From: Burkholderiales bacterium
GTDB lineage: Bacteria > Pseudomonadota > Gammaproteobacteria > Burkholderiales > Burkholderiaceae_C
DNA length: 38,314 nucleotides
Assembly: GCA_026932235.1 (NCBI GenBank)
Contig: JAIXKR010000141.1
Location: 14,273-52,586, forward strand
Direction of reading: 5' to 3'
Shown here piece after piece: positions 16,790 through 25,047 of this stretch (positions are counted from its first letter, which is position 1; the number at the start of each line of letters is the position of its first letter). The notes beneath the pieces are model-generated. The model did not search any database. It saw nothing but the letters and a program-made list of their open reading frames with translations, and was not told the origin of the DNA. The position numbers and the translations under genes are program-made.

Positions 16790-18711
16790 TCGTCGGCACC
16801 GCGGGCCACATCGACCACGGCAAGACGACGCTGGTGCGCGCGCTCACCGGCGTCGATACCGACCGCCTGCCGCAGGAGAAGCAGCGCGGCATCAGCATCG
16901 AGCTCGGCTACGCCTACCTGCCGGTTCCGGGCGACGGCGATCGCATCGGCTTCATCGACGTCCCCGGCCACGAGCGTCTGGTGCACACCATGCTCGCGGG
17001 CGCCAGCGGCATCGACTTCGCGCTGCTGCTGGTGGCGGCCGACGATGGGCCGATGCCGCAGACGCGGGAGCACCTTGCCATCCTCTCGCTGCTGGGCGTG
17101 GCGCAAGGGGCGGTGGCGATCACCAAGGTCGACCGCGTCGATACCGCGCGGCTGGATGCGGTGCGGGTCGAGGTGCAGGCCTTGCTGGCGGGCTCGACGC
17201 TGCAGCATGCGCCCATCGTGCCCGTGTCCGCGCTCGACGGGCAAGGCTTGGCCGATCTGCGCGGGCTGCTGCTCGACGCGGCGCGCGCGCAGGCCGCGCG
17301 CGGCGGCGGTGGGGCGCTGGCGCGGATCGCGGTCGATCGCAGCTTCACGCTCGCGGGAATCGGCACGGTCGCCACCGGCACGGTGCACGCGGGTGCGGTG
17401 GCGGTGGGCGACGAGATGCAGCTCGTTCCCGGCGGCGCGCGCGCGCGGGTGCGCAGCGTGCATGCGCAGAACCGCCCGGTGAACGAGGCCTTGGCCGGCC
17501 AGCGTACGGCGCTGAACCTGCCGGCGCTGGCGCGCGAACAGGTCCAGCGCGGGCAGTGGCTGGTGGCCCCGGCCGTGGCCTTGCAGACGACGCGCATCGA
17601 CGTACAGCTCACGCTCTGGCACGGCGAGGCGCGCGCGCTGCGCAGCGGCACGCCGGTGCACGTGCACCTGGGCGCGGCCGACGTGCTCGGCAGCGTCGCC
17701 GTGCTCGATGCGGGCGATGCGCTCGTCCCCGGCGGTCAGGGCCTGGTGCAGCTCGTGCTGCAGCAACCGCTGGGCGCCTGGTGGGGTGACCGCGTCGTGC
17801 TGCGCGACGCCTCGGCCTCGCGCACGCTGGCCGGCGGCGTCGTGCTCGACCCGTTCGCGCCGGCGCGCTACCGGCGCACGCCGCAGCGGCTGGCCGAAAT
17901 CGACGCCTTGCGGCAACCCGAGCTCGAGACGCGTGCCCGGGCGCTGCTGGCGCTCGCGCCGCAGGGCGTGGACTTGTGGCGACTGGCGCAGGCCGCGGGA
18001 ATCGATCCGCAGCGATTCGCGCCCGAGTTGCCCGAAGGAACGCTTCAGGCGCGCACGTCGGGGCAGTACGCGGCGCTGGGCGCGGCGCACGTCGATGCCG
18101 CGCAGGCGCAGCTGCTCGGCGTGCTCGGCGCCTTTCACGAGCGCCACCCCGACGACGCCGGCCCCGACGCCGCGCGACTGCGCCGCCTGGCCCTGCCGCG
18201 GCTGCCGCAGCCGCTTTGGCGCGCGCTGCTCGAACGCCTGCTGCGGCAGGCGCGGCTGGCGCAGAGCGGCGCCTTCCTGCACCTGCCCGAGCATGGCGTG
18301 CGGCTTTCGGCGACCGAGCAGCGCCTGGCGCAGAAGGTCGCGCCGCGGCTGGCCGAGGCCGGCTTCGACGGCGCGTGGGTGCGCGACCTCGCGCGCGATG
18401 CGGGCGAGAGCGAGCCGCTGCTGCGCACCACGCTCGCGCGCCTGGCGCAGCGTGGCGAATTGCATCAAGTGGTGAAAGACCTCTACTACCCGCAGGCCGC
18501 CATTGCCAGACTCGCGGGCATCGTGCGTACGGTGGCGCAGACCAACGCGGACGAAGTGACGGCCGCGCGCTTTCGCGACGCGACGCAGCTCGGCCGCAAG
18601 CGTGCGATCCAGTTGCTCGAGTATTTCGACCGCATCGGTCTGCTGCGGCGCGTCGGCGACGTGCACCGCCTGCGCAGCGACAGTTCGTTGTTCGTGGAGA
18701 CGCCGACATGA
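16786..18711 (+). CDS. selB: Selenocysteine-specific elongation factor SelB
   Basis: 641 residues. The N-terminal GTPase shows G1 GHIDHGKTT (7-15), G3 DVPGHE (58-63) and G4 TKVD (113-116), then EF-Tu-like domains 2 and 3. The C-terminal ~270 residues form the winged-helix region that binds the SECIS hairpin; the last part ([15 protein letters not shown] to RVGDVHRL) is the typical ending. SelB carries Sec-tRNA(Sec) to the ribosome stalled at UGA before a SECIS. Its start overlaps the selA stop by 4 bases (ATGA). Its stop is 33 bases before selC. Length is slightly above the E. coli protein (614, from memory), with extra residues in Ala/Arg-rich linkers. Confidence 0.97.
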   Translation: MIVGTAGHIDHGKTTLVRALTGVDTDRLPQEKQRGISIELGYAYLPVPGDGDRIGFIDVPGHERLVHTMLAGASGIDFALLLVAADDGPMPQTREHLAILSLLGVAQGAVAITKVDRVDTARLDAVRVEVQALLAGSTLQHAPIVPVSALDGQGLADLRGLLLDAARAQAARGGGGALARIAVDRSFTLAGIGTVATGTVHAGAVAVGDEMQLVPGGARARVRSVHAQNRPVNEALAGQRTALNLPALAREQVQRGQWLVAPAVALQTTRIDVQLTLWHGEARALRSGTPVHVHLGAADVLGSVAVLDAGDALVPGGQGLVQLVLQQPLGAWWGDRVVLRDASASRTLAGGVVLDPFAPARYRRTPQRLAEIDALRQPELETRARALLALAPQGVDLWRLAQAAGIDPQRFAPELPEGTLQARTSGQYAALGAAHVDAAQAQLLGVLGAFHERHPDDAGPDAARLRRLALPRLPQPLWRALLERLLRQARLAQSGAFLHLPEHGVRLSATEQRLAQKVAPRLAEAGFDGAWVRDLARDAGESEPLLRTTLARLAQRGELHQVVKDLYYPQAAIARLAGIVRTVAQTNADEVTAARFRDATQLGRKRAIQLLEYFDRIGLLRRVGDVHRLRSDSSLFVETPT

Positions 18712-18744
18712 GCGCGGGGCTCGCGCCGCCGCGGCGACGATCCT

Positions 18745-18840
18745 GGAGGGGGAACGATCCTGGTGGGTCGGCCGGGCTTCAAACCCGGTGGGTGGCGCCA
18801 TGCGCCGCCGGGTGGGTTCGACTCCCATCCCCCTCCGCCA
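18745..18840 (+). tRNA. selC: Selenocysteine tRNA, anticodon UCA
   Basis: A 96-base tRNA-Sec. The 8-bp acceptor stem pairs GGAGGGGG (18745-18752) with CCCCCTCC (18829-18836), and GCCA is encoded (18837-18840). The 6-bp D stem is CGATCC with GGGTCG around TGGT. The anticodon stem CCGGG/CCCGG holds loop CTTCAAA (18777-18783), with anticodon TCA at 18779-18781. A long variable arm (GGTGGCGC/GCGCCGCC, 8 bp with one G-U) is followed by a T arm with GGTTCGACTCC. The 8-bp acceptor, 6-bp D stem and long variable arm set it apart from serine tRNAs. It lies between selB and the GcvH-like gene on the same strand. Confidence 0.97.
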
Positions 18841-18871
18841 CCGGTCCTGCGACACGGATGGCCGCGCCGCG

Positions 18872-19300
18872 ATGAACGAAGCGATCGAGGCGCCGCCCGA
18901 ACTCCACTACCTGATCGAGCATCAGGTCTGGGCGCGGCTGCACGCGGACGGCAGCGCCACCGTCGGCATCACCGCGCTGGGCATCCGGCTCTCGGGCGAG
19001 ATCTACATGGCGCGGCCCAAGGGCGTGGGCGTGGCGGTGGCGCAGGGCGGCTCGATCGGGGTCGTGGAGCTCGCGAAGTCCATCGTCTCGGTGAAGTCGC
19101 CGCTCACCGGCACCGTGCTCGAAGTCAACCCGGCGCTGGCCGAGCGGCCCCAGCTGGTGCACCAGGATCCCTACGGGCGCGGCTGGCTGGCCCGTCTTCG
19201 CCCCGCCGACTTCGCGCGCGACGCCGCACAGCTGGTGCACGGCGACGCCGTCGCCGCGGCCATGCGCGAGCACGCGCGCCGCCATGCCGACGAACGCTGA
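18872..19300 (+). CDS. GcvH-like lipoyl-domain protein behind selC
   Basis: 142 residues with the glycine cleavage H-protein fold. Recognisable are the opening LHYLIEHQVWARLHADGSAT, VGIT (31-34), GVVELAKSIVSVKSP (63-77) with K69 at the lipoyl-lysine position, LTGTVLEVNPAL, and HQDPYGRGWL near the end. The centre differs from ordinary GcvH: where classical proteins have a GDIVFVELP-like segment, this one reads LSGEIYMARPKGVG (40-53). No gcvT or gcvP is nearby. It starts 31 bases after tRNA-Sec in the same direction, so it probably shares the sel/fdh transcript. H-proteins carry aminomethyl groups or reducing equivalents on lipoate; the partner here is unknown. ATG 18872 was chosen because homology starts about 10 residues later. 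Fold call is firm, function is open. Confidence 0.85.
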   Translation: MNEAIEAPPELHYLIEHQVWARLHADGSATVGITALGIRLSGEIYMARPKGVGVAVAQGGSIGVVELAKSIVSVKSPLTGTVLEVNPALAERPQLVHQDPYGRGWLARLRPADFARDAAQLVHGDAVAAAMREHARRHADER

Positions 19301-19333
19301 CGCGATCGCCCGCGCGAGGTTCGGGGCAAAGGC

Positions 19334-20881
19334 TTACGCCGCCATCTCGCCGTAGTTCTGCAGCCACCAGGCCGCGACGCGCTCGCGCGCCTCGGGCGCA
19401 TAGTGCAGGCCGAGCTTGCTGCGCCGCCACAGCACGTCGTCGGCGCTGCGTGCCCATTCGGCGTCGTGCAGATGGCGCAGTTCGCCTTCGTGCAACCCGG
19501 GTGCCACCTCCGCGCCCAGTTCGGTGCCCAGCAGCAGGGCCACGCGCGCGCCGTAGGCGTGCACCCAGCGCCGGCGCATCGCCGGCGGCAGGCTCGGATG
19601 CCGGCGCGCGAGCTCGGCGTCGAAGCGCAGGATGTCCTCGTCGGGGCGGGTGAGCCGCGGCAGCAGGCTGCGCAGGTCGCCACCGGGGAGGAAGGCGGTG
19701 TCGCTCCAGCGGCTGGCGCGCCAGCCCAGGGGCTGGCCGAGCAGGTCGGCGGCTTCCTGCGCGAGCACGCGGAAGGTGGTGATCTTGCCGCCCCAGACGT
19801 TGAGCAGCGGCGCGCCGCCCTGCGTGTTGAGGACGAGCTGGTAGTCGCGCGTGACCGCCGCCGGGTTGCCGGACTCGTCCTCGAGCAGCGGCCGCACGCC
19901 GGCGTAGCGCCAGACGACGTCGGCGGGCGTGACCGGGCGCAGGAAGTAGCGGCTGGCCTGCGCGCACAGGTAGCGCACCTCGTCGTCGCTGGCGTCGATG
20001 CGTTCCAGGCCGCCTTCGTGCTCCACGTCGGTGGTGCCGATGAGGGTGAAGTGCTGCTGGTAGGGGATGGCGAAGATGATGCGCCGATCCGGGTTCTGGA
20101 AGAGGTAGGCGTGCTCGTGCGCGAAGAGGCGCGGCACGACGATGTGGCTGCCGCGCACCAGGCGCAGCGAGCGTGCGTGCGGCAGGTGCACGCGTTCGTC
20201 GAGGAAGTGCGCGGCCCAGGGCCCGGTGGCATTGACGAGGGCGCGCGCGCGCACCGTCCGCGGCGCGCCGCCGCGCGGGGCGAGTGTCACCGTCCAGCCC
20301 TGGGCGTCGCGCTGCGCCTGCGTGCAGGCACAGCGGGTGAGGATGCGCGCGCCGCGCGCCGCGGCGTCGACCGCGCACAGCACGACGAGCCGCGCATCGT
20401 CGACGCGGCCGTCGCTGTAGACGAAAGCGCGCGTCAGGTGCGGCTGCAGCGGCGCGCCGGCCTCGTGCCGGCGCAGCGCGACGGTGCGCGAGTCGGGCAG
20501 CCATTCGCGGCGCGCGAGGTGGTCGTAGAGGAAGAGCCCGGCGCGGATCATCCACGCCGGGCGCATCGAGGGGTCGTGCGGCATGACGAAGGACAGCGGC
20601 CCCATGATGTGCGGCGCGCTGCGCAGCAGGCGCTCGCGCTCTGCCAGCGCCTTGCGCACGAGGCCGAACTCGTAGTACTCGAGGTAGCGCAGCCCGCCGT
20701 GGATCAGCTTGGTGCTCGCCGACGAGGTGTGCTGCGCGAGATCGTGCTGCTCGACCAGCACGACCGAGAGGCCGCGACCGGCGAGCTCGCGCGCGATGCC
20801 GGCGCCATTGATGCCGCCGCCGACCACGAGCACGTCACAGCGGCGGTCGGCGGCAGCGTCGTGGGCGGGCGCGGTGGGCAA
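19334..20881 (-). CDS. glpD: Glycerol-3-phosphate dehydrogenase (FAD-dependent, quinone-linked)
   Basis: 515 residues. The FAD-binding loop DVLVVGGGINGAGIAREL (16-33) is followed by LIHGGLRYLEYYEFGLVRKAL, PHDPSMRPAWMIRAGLFLYD, LVNATGPWA, TLIGTTDVEHEG, WRYAGVRPL and WGGKITTFR, all diagnostic for aerobic GlpD. It oxidises sn-glycerol-3-phosphate to dihydroxyacetone phosphate at the membrane surface and feeds electrons to quinone. The start is TTG at 20881, chosen because AAGGAG lies 5 bases upstream on the minus strand and the FAD domain begins soon after; no in-frame ATG is suitably placed. It converges on the GcvH-like gene, with 33 bases between stops. No other glycerol genes are adjacent. 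Confidence 0.95.
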   Translation of the reverse strand: MPTAPAHDAAADRRCDVLVVGGGINGAGIARELAGRGLSVVLVEQHDLAQHTSSASTKLIHGGLRYLEYYEFGLVRKALAERERLLRSAPHIMGPLSFVMPHDPSMRPAWMIRAGLFLYDHLARREWLPDSRTVALRRHEAGAPLQPHLTRAFVYSDGRVDDARLVVLCAVDAAARGARILTRCACTQAQRDAQGWTVTLAPRGGAPRTVRARALVNATGPWAAHFLDERVHLPHARSLRLVRGSHIVVPRLFAHEHAYLFQNPDRRIIFAIPYQQHFTLIGTTDVEHEGGLERIDASDDEVRYLCAQASRYFLRPVTPADVVWRYAGVRPLLEDESGNPAAVTRDYQLVLNTQGGAPLLNVWGGKITTFRVLAQEAADLLGQPLGWRASRWSDTAFLPGGDLRSLLPRLTRPDEDILRFDAELARRHPSLPPAMRRRWVHAYGARVALLLGTELGAEVAPGLHEGELRHLHDAEWARSADDVLWRRSKLGLHYAPEARERVAAWWLQNYGEMAA

Positions 20882-21022
20882 ACGGGCTCCTTGACCGTGG
20901 ATGTGCGGCAGCGCCTGGCGGCTTGGCCGGATTCTCGTTCATGCCCAGCGTCGGCGTGCACGCGCTAAGCTGGCGGCCGGTTCATCCTGCACCGTGGGCG
21001 CTCTCGTGATCACGCCGTCGCC
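20882..21022. promoter_or_regulatory. Divergent gap glpD / DsrE-like gene
   Basis: This 141-bp region must hold the promoters for both genes. The glpD ribosome site (AAGGAG on the minus strand, 20887-20892) is clear. CGTGATCACG (21005-21014) is a perfect 10-bp palindrome 8 bases before the DsrE-like ATG, in the position of an operator or ribosome-site mask. No confident -35/-10 pair was found. Confidence 0.3.
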
Positions 21023-21418
21023 ATGAGCTTCGAAGCCGATTCGCTGGCCGGCGTGGCGCTGCTGCTGTGGTCGGCCGACCCGTCCGCGCCCGAGCGTCTG
21101 GCCACGCCCTTTTTTCACGCTGCGGCGGCCGCGGCGATGGACGTGCCGGTGGAGATCTACTTCACGGCCGGCAGCGTGCGCCTGCTCGTGCCGGGCGTGG
21201 CGGACGCGCTGCGCGCTTCGCCGCGGGTGCAGAAGAGCATCGGCGAGCATCTGCGCGAGGCGGTAACGCATGGCGCGGTGCTGCTGGCCTGCTCCGACGC
21301 GCTGCACGCACAGGGCATCGATGCCGCGCAGCTGATCCCGCAGTGCACGCGCCGCGGCGGCGCGGTGCAGTTCATGGCCCGCGCCTGCGATCCGCGCTGG
21401 CGTACGCTGGTGTTCTGA
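21023..21418 (+). CDS. DsrE/DsrF-like small protein
   Basis: 131 residues resembling the DsrE/TusD sulfur-relay fold: an N-terminal strand GVALLLWSADP, VPVEIYFTAGSVRLL (41-55) and VLLACSDALHAQGI (87-100), where Cys90 sits at the usual sulfur-carrying position of the family. Further cysteines are at 108 and 122. Family members shuttle persulfide sulfur or act as small regulators; many are uncharacterised. No TusBCE, rhodanese or other sulfur gene is adjacent, so a role cannot be given. ATG 21023 follows a palindrome in the upstream gap. The stop is 3 bases from the convergent Mpo1-like gene. Confidence is moderate on family and low on function. Confidence 0.65.
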   Translation: MSFEADSLAGVALLLWSADPSAPERLATPFFHAAAAAAMDVPVEIYFTAGSVRLLVPGVADALRASPRVQKSIGEHLREAVTHGAVLLACSDALHAQGIDAAQLIPQCTRRGGAVQFMARACDPRWRTLVF

Positions 21419-21421
21419 GGC

Positions 21422-21961
21422 TCAGGCCGGATGCGCGAGGTTGCGCAGCACGGTCGGGCCGGCGCGGCGTTCGACCTCGCCGGCCAGCGCCCTGAAGGGG
21501 CCCAGCGACGCCAGCATCTCGAGCGCGACGAACATCGGGCCGATCGCGAGCGCGCCGGGATCGCCGAGGAAGGCGGGCCGGCGCCCTTCGTAGTAATGGC
21601 CCACGAACTGCAGGGTCCAGCCGAGCACGAACAAGCCCAGTCCCCAGGCGAGCCAGGTCCCCGTGCCCCCCGCTGGCAGGCCATGCGCCAGCAGAACCAG
21701 CAGCGCCACGCCCGTGCTCACCGCCAGACCCAGCAGCAGCAGGCCGCGGGTGAGATACCACAGCGCCAACGGCACCAGTGCGACCCATGCCGGCGAGAGC
21801 ACGAGGCCGCCGAGCGTGAAGGACGGCCGCGACAGCAGCACCGCCAGCGCCAGCACGATCATCGGCACGCCGACGAAGTGGGTGAGGATGTTGCGCCGGT
21901 CGCGGTGGTAGCGCGCGTACCGCACCAGCAACTCGAGGGCGTGAAGGCGGGAAGTGGGCAT
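21422..21961 (-). CDS. Mpo1-like (DUF962) membrane protein
   Basis: 179 residues. The N-terminal motif [16 protein letters not shown] (17-32) and the later [15 protein letters not shown] are the two histidine-containing signatures of the DUF962/Mpo1 family, with three to four membrane helices between and after them. The yeast member Mpo1 is an iron-dependent dioxygenase acting on 2-hydroxy fatty acids; the bacterial role is not established. ATG 21961 starts [12 protein letters not shown]; longer in-frame extensions would run into dcd's promoter region and are basic low-complexity noise. The gene converges with the DsrE-like gene (3 bases between stops) and diverges from dcd. Confidence 0.85.
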   Translation of the reverse strand: MPTSRLHALELLVRYARYHRDRRNILTHFVGVPMIVLALAVLLSRPSFTLGGLVLSPAWVALVPLALWYLTRGLLLLGLAVSTGVALLVLLAHGLPAGGTGTWLAWGLGLFVLGWTLQFVGHYYEGRRPAFLGDPGALAIGPMFVALEMLASLGPFRALAGEVERRAGPTVLRNLAHPA

Positions 21962-22058
21962 CGCAGCGCGGGATTCGGTGGCGGGGGGTCGAGTGTGGCC
22001 CATCCTAGCGCGGATGCGCGCTTGTGGCCGCGGGAGCCCATGGCATGCGCGGGGCGGG

Positions 22059-22067
22059 TGGAATAAT
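22059..22067 (+). promoter_or_regulatory. Extended -10 promoter candidate for dcd
   Basis: TGGAATAAT at 22059-22067 matches the extended -10 consensus TGnTATAAT with one mismatch, and is the most AT-rich spot in the 157-bp gap between the Mpo1-like gene and dcd. It would give a leader of about 45 bases. No -35 at the right spacing is visible, which fits an extended -10 promoter. The rest of the gap shows no other signal. Confidence 0.45.
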
Positions 22068-22118
22068 GCCGCGATCCCGGCCCCGGCGGCCGCCACCCGC
22101 GACGCGAGAGCAGCCTGC

Positions 22119-22688
22119 ATGACGATCAAGAGCGACCGATGGATCCGCCGCATGGCCGAGCAGCATCGCATGATCGAGCCCTTCGAGCCCGGGCAGGTGC
22201 GGCACGCCGCTGATGGCCGGCGCATCGTCAGCTACGGCACCAGCAGCTACGGTTACGACATCCGCTGCGCGAGCGAGTTCAAGGTCTTCACCAACATCCA
22301 CAGCACGGTCGTCGACCCGAAGAACTTCGACGAGAAGAGCTTCGTCGACATCCAGGCCGACGTCTGCATCATTCCGCCGAACAGCTTCGCGCTCGCGCGC
22401 ACGGTCGAGTACTTCCGCATCCCGCGCAACGTGCTCACCATCTGCCTGGGCAAGAGCACCTACGCGCGCTGCGGCATCATCGTCAACGTCACGCCGTTCG
22501 AGCCCGAATGGGAGGGCTACGTGACGCTCGAGTTCAGCAACACGACGCCGCTGCCGGCGAAGATCTACGCTGGCGAAGGCTGCGCGCAGGTTTTGTTCTT
22601 CGAGAGCGACGAGGTCTGCGAGACGAGCTACAAGGACCGCGGCGGCAAGTACCAGGGCCAGCGTGGCGTCACGCTGCCCAAGACATGA
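22119..22688 (+). CDS. dcd: dCTP deaminase
   Basis: 189 residues, the normal size for the dCTP deaminase trimer subunit. [13 protein letters not shown] (38-50), [20 protein letters not shown] (110-129) and [17 protein letters not shown] (130-146) are the core of the family; E132 in the WEG stretch is the expected catalytic glutamate. The C-terminal [11 protein letters not shown] closes over the nucleotide. The enzyme turns dCTP into dUTP for thymidylate synthesis. The KSTYARCG variant of the substrate loop is what I expect for beta- and alphaproteobacterial enzymes rather than the E. coli type. The gene stands alone, 35 bases ahead of the ypfJ-like gene on the same strand, and is probably co-transcribed with it. 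Confidence 0.96.
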   Translation: MTIKSDRWIRRMAEQHRMIEPFEPGQVRHAADGRRIVSYGTSSYGYDIRCASEFKVFTNIHSTVVDPKNFDEKSFVDIQADVCIIPPNSFALARTVEYFRIPRNVLTICLGKSTYARCGIIVNVTPFEPEWEGYVTLEFSNTTPLPAKIYAGEGCAQVLFFESDEVCETSYKDRGGKYQGQRGVTLPKT

Positions 22689-22723
22689 GATCCTGAAGCA
22701 CGCGAAGTCCAGGAGGGCAGGCG

Positions 22724-23611
22724 ATGAAGTGGGAAGGCCAGGAGCAGAGCCGCAACGTCGAGGATCGTCGCAGCGGCGGCATGGGCGGCGTGCCGCGGCT
22801 CGGCGGCCGGCGCGGCCTGGGGCTGGGTTCGATCGTCATCGCGCTCGTCGTCGGCTGGATCTTCGGCATCAACCCGCTCACGGTGCTTGGCCTGATGGGT
22901 GGCATGGGTGGCGAGAGCGGCTCTGCCGAAGTGGCGCAGCAGGCGCCGGCACAGTCGCCGCCGGCGGGCGATCGTGCCGCAGCCTTCGTCTCCACGGTGC
23001 TGCGCGACACCGAACTGGTCTGGGGGCGCCAGTTCGGCGCGCAGGGCCAGGCTTATCAGGAGCCGCGCCTGGTGCTCTTCCGCGGTGCCATTCCCTCGGC
23101 CTGCGGCATGGGCCAGTCGGCGATGGGGCCGTTCTACTGCCCGGGCGACCGCAAGGTCTATCTCGACCTCGAGTTCTTCGACACGCTGCAGAGGCAGCTC
23201 GGTGCGCCGGGCGAGTTCGCGCAGGCCTACGTGATCGCGCACGAGGTCGGCCACCACGTGCAGAACCTGCTGGGCATCACCGAGAAGGTCGACGGCATGC
23301 GCGGGCGGGTCTCGGAGGTGCAGATGAACGCGCTCTCGGTGCGCGTGGAGCTGCAGGCCGACTGCCTCGCCGGCGTCTGGGCGCACGACAGCCAGGCCGG
23401 CAAGGGCTGGCTCGAGCGCGGTGACATCGAGTCGGCGCTCAACGCCGCCTCGCGCATCGGCGACGACACGCTGCAGCGCGAGGCTGGCGCCCGCGTGCGC
23501 CCGGAGAGCTTCACGCACGGCAGCAGCGCGCAGCGCATGCGCTGGTTCCAGCGCGGCTTCGAGCAGGGGCAGGTCGGCGCCTGCGACACCTTCCAGGCGC
23601 GGGATCTCTGA
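22724..23611 (+). CDS. ypfJ: Putative neutral zinc metallopeptidase (YpfJ family)
   Basis: 295 residues. The N-terminus reads MKWEGQEQSRNVEDRR and is followed by one membrane segment (about 37-58, GSIVIALVVGWIFGINPLTVLGL) and a periplasmic domain. The zinc motif HEVGHH (173-178, in VIAHEVGHHVQN) and the downstream ELQADC (209-214) define the YpfJ/KPN_02809 family of putative neutral metallopeptidases. GSSAQRMRWFQRGFEQG near the C-terminus is also typical. Substrates are unknown. ATG 22724 has AGGAGGG (22711-22717) 6 bases upstream. It lies directly downstream of dcd and converges with pdxH 19 bases on. Catalytic residues appear intact. Confidence 0.9.
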   Translation: MKWEGQEQSRNVEDRRSGGMGGVPRLGGRRGLGLGSIVIALVVGWIFGINPLTVLGLMGGMGGESGSAEVAQQAPAQSPPAGDRAAAFVSTVLRDTELVWGRQFGAQGQAYQEPRLVLFRGAIPSACGMGQSAMGPFYCPGDRKVYLDLEFFDTLQRQLGAPGEFAQAYVIAHEVGHHVQNLLGITEKVDGMRGRVSEVQMNALSVRVELQADCLAGVWAHDSQAGKGWLERGDIESALNAASRIGDDTLQREAGARVRPESFTHGSSAQRMRWFQRGFEQGQVGACDTFQARDL

Positions 23612-23630
23612 GTTTGCGCCGCGGCGGGCC

Positions 23631-24266
23631 TCAGGGCGCCAGGCGTTCGCGCAGCCAGCGGCCCTGGTCGTCGCGGCGGTAGTGCAGGCGGTCGTGCAGG
23701 CGGCTCTTGCGGCCCTGCCAGAACTCCCAGCGCTCGGGCACGAGGCGGAAGCCGCCCCAGTGCGGCGGCCGCGGCGGTGAGAGCAGGAACTGCGCGCCGT
23801 ACCTGGCGGCGTTGGCCACCAGCACCGCGCGCGACTCGATGACCCGGCTCTGCGGCGAGGCCCAGGCGCCGATGCGCGAATCGAGCGGACGGCTGGCGAA
23901 GTAGGCGTCGGATTCGGCCGCGCTCGTCTTCTCGACGCGGCCCTCGATGCGTACCACGCGCTCGAGCTCGACCCAGTGGAACTGCAGCGCGGCGAAGGGG
24001 CAGTGCGCGATCTCCTGGCCCTTGCGGCTCTCGTAGTTGGTGTACCAGACGAGGCCGCGCGCATCGACGCCCTTGACGAGCACGATGCGCGTCGAGGGCC
24101 GGCCGTCGGCGCCGACGGTGGCCAGCGTCATCGCCGTCGGCTCGGGCAGCCTGGCGTCCAGCGCCTGCTGCATCCAGGTCTCGAACTGCAGCAGCGGGTC
24201 GGCCGGCGAAGTGCTTTCGTCGAGCGCATCGCGCTCGTAGCTCTTGCGAAGGGCGGCGAGGTCCAT
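23631..24266 (-). CDS. pdxH: Pyridoxine/pyridoxamine 5'-phosphate oxidase
   Basis: 211 residues, standard PdxH length. The opening [12 protein letters not shown], the FMN-binding region [39 protein letters not shown] and the C-terminal [24 protein letters not shown] are all diagnostic. It uses FMN and oxygen to make pyridoxal 5'-phosphate, the cofactor of several enzymes in this window (SelA, threonine aldolase, the aminotransferase). ATG 24266 was chosen; an in-frame ATG at 24290 would give an 8-residue extension. TATACT on the minus strand (24278-24273) is a good -10 but lies so close to ATG 24266 that the transcript would be nearly leaderless. The gene converges with ypfJ and diverges from the MocA-like gene. 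Confidence 0.96.
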   Translation of the reverse strand: MDLAALRKSYERDALDESTSPADPLLQFETWMQQALDARLPEPTAMTLATVGADGRPSTRIVLVKGVDARGLVWYTNYESRKGQEIAHCPFAALQFHWVELERVVRIEGRVEKTSAAESDAYFASRPLDSRIGAWASPQSRVIESRAVLVANAARYGAQFLLSPPRPPHWGGFRLVPERWEFWQGRKSRLHDRLHYRRDDQGRWLRERLAP

Positions 24267-24438
24267 GCGTCCAGTATAGAAAGCCGCCATGCGGCCCGGC
24301 GCGACCCTTACGTGGAAGGCCGTAAGTGAAGCCCCCACCTTGCCCGCGCCCCGGACGCGGTCCATTCTCGCGCCGCAGCGACCCCCATTTCGGGGGGTTG
24401 GACGAGATCTCGTCATCTTCCGACGCCAGGGACGGGCA
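24267..24438. promoter_or_regulatory. pdxH/MocA-like divergent gap with a series of inverted repeats
   Basis: This 172-bp gap holds four separate dyads. CTTACG/CGTAAG (24307-24312, 24321-24326) has an 8-base spacer. GGAC/GTCC (24353-24356, 24360-24363) has a 3-base spacer. CCCCC/GGGGG (24382-24386, 24392-24396) forms a hairpin around ATTTC. GACGAGATCTCGTC (24401-24414) is a perfect 14-bp palindrome ending 24 bases before the MocA-like ATG. The first looks like an operator, and the last two could fold in the leader of the rightward message. No known riboswitch was recognised. Confidence 0.4.
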
Positions 24439-25047
24439 ATGAGGCAGCGCCCCACCATCGTGGTGCTGGCCGCGGGCCGGAGCAGCCGCTTCGGCGGCGC
24501 CGCGCACAAGCTCGAGCAAGCGCTCGCGGCATCGACCGTGCTCGGCACCACGCTGGCGCGCGTGATCGCCTCGGGATTGCCGTTCATCGTCGTCACCACG
24601 GAGCGGCTGCTTCCGCTGGTGCTGGCCGAAGTGGCGCGGCGCGACGTGCTCGTCCTCTCCGACGAGGAGGCGCAGCGCGGCGTGGGGCACAGCATCGCCG
24701 CGGCCGTGGCGGAACGGCCCGACGCGGCCGGCTGGCTGGTGCTGCCGGGGGACATGCCGCTCGTCAGCACCGCCAGCATCCAGGCCGTGGCGCAAGCGCT
24801 GCAGGGACATCCGGTGGCGTATCCGCAGTATCGGGGGCGTCGCGGCCACCCGGTCGGGTTCGACGCCGAACTCTTCTCCGAACTGGTTGCGCTCGACGGC
24901 GACGAAGGTGCGCGCCGCATCGTCGCGCGCTATCCGGCGCATGCGGTGGAGGTCGACGACGCCGGCGTGCTCCTGGACATCGACACGCCCGAGGACCTGG
25001 CGCGGGCGCGCGGCGATGGCCAGCTGCCGACTCGGCGCGTGGCCTGA
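24439..25047 (+). CDS. MocA/MobA-like nucleotidyltransferase (molybdenum cofactor cytidylyltransferase type)
   Basis: 202 residues of the NTP-transferase family. The nucleotide loop [11 protein letters not shown] (10-20) is followed by HKLEQ, with the metal-binding [17 protein letters not shown] and LDIDTPEDL near the end. This pattern fits MocA-type enzymes, which attach CMP to molybdopterin for xanthine-dehydrogenase-family enzymes, as opposed to the MobA at 8826. The lysine after the loop is offset compared with typical MocA, so the specificity is uncertain. No xanthine or carbon monoxide dehydrogenase genes are next to it. ATG 24439 begins the domain. Its TGA is immediately followed, with no gap, by the convergent chaC stop. 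Confidence 0.75.
   Translation: MRQRPTIVVLAAGRSSRFGGAAHKLEQALAASTVLGTTLARVIASGLPFIVVTTERLLPLVLAEVARRDVLVLSDEEAQRGVGHSIAAAVAERPDAAGWLVLPGDMPLVSTASIQAVAQALQGHPVAYPQYRGRRGHPVGFDAELFSELVALDGDEGARRIVARYPAHAVEVDDAGVLLDIDTPEDLARARGDGQLPTRRVA

Noticed and set aside
18779-18781. Serine or suppressor tRNA in place of tRNA-Sec
   Set aside because: The anticodon is TCA, the acceptor stem is 8 bp, the D stem is 6 bp and the variable arm is long, all specific to selC.
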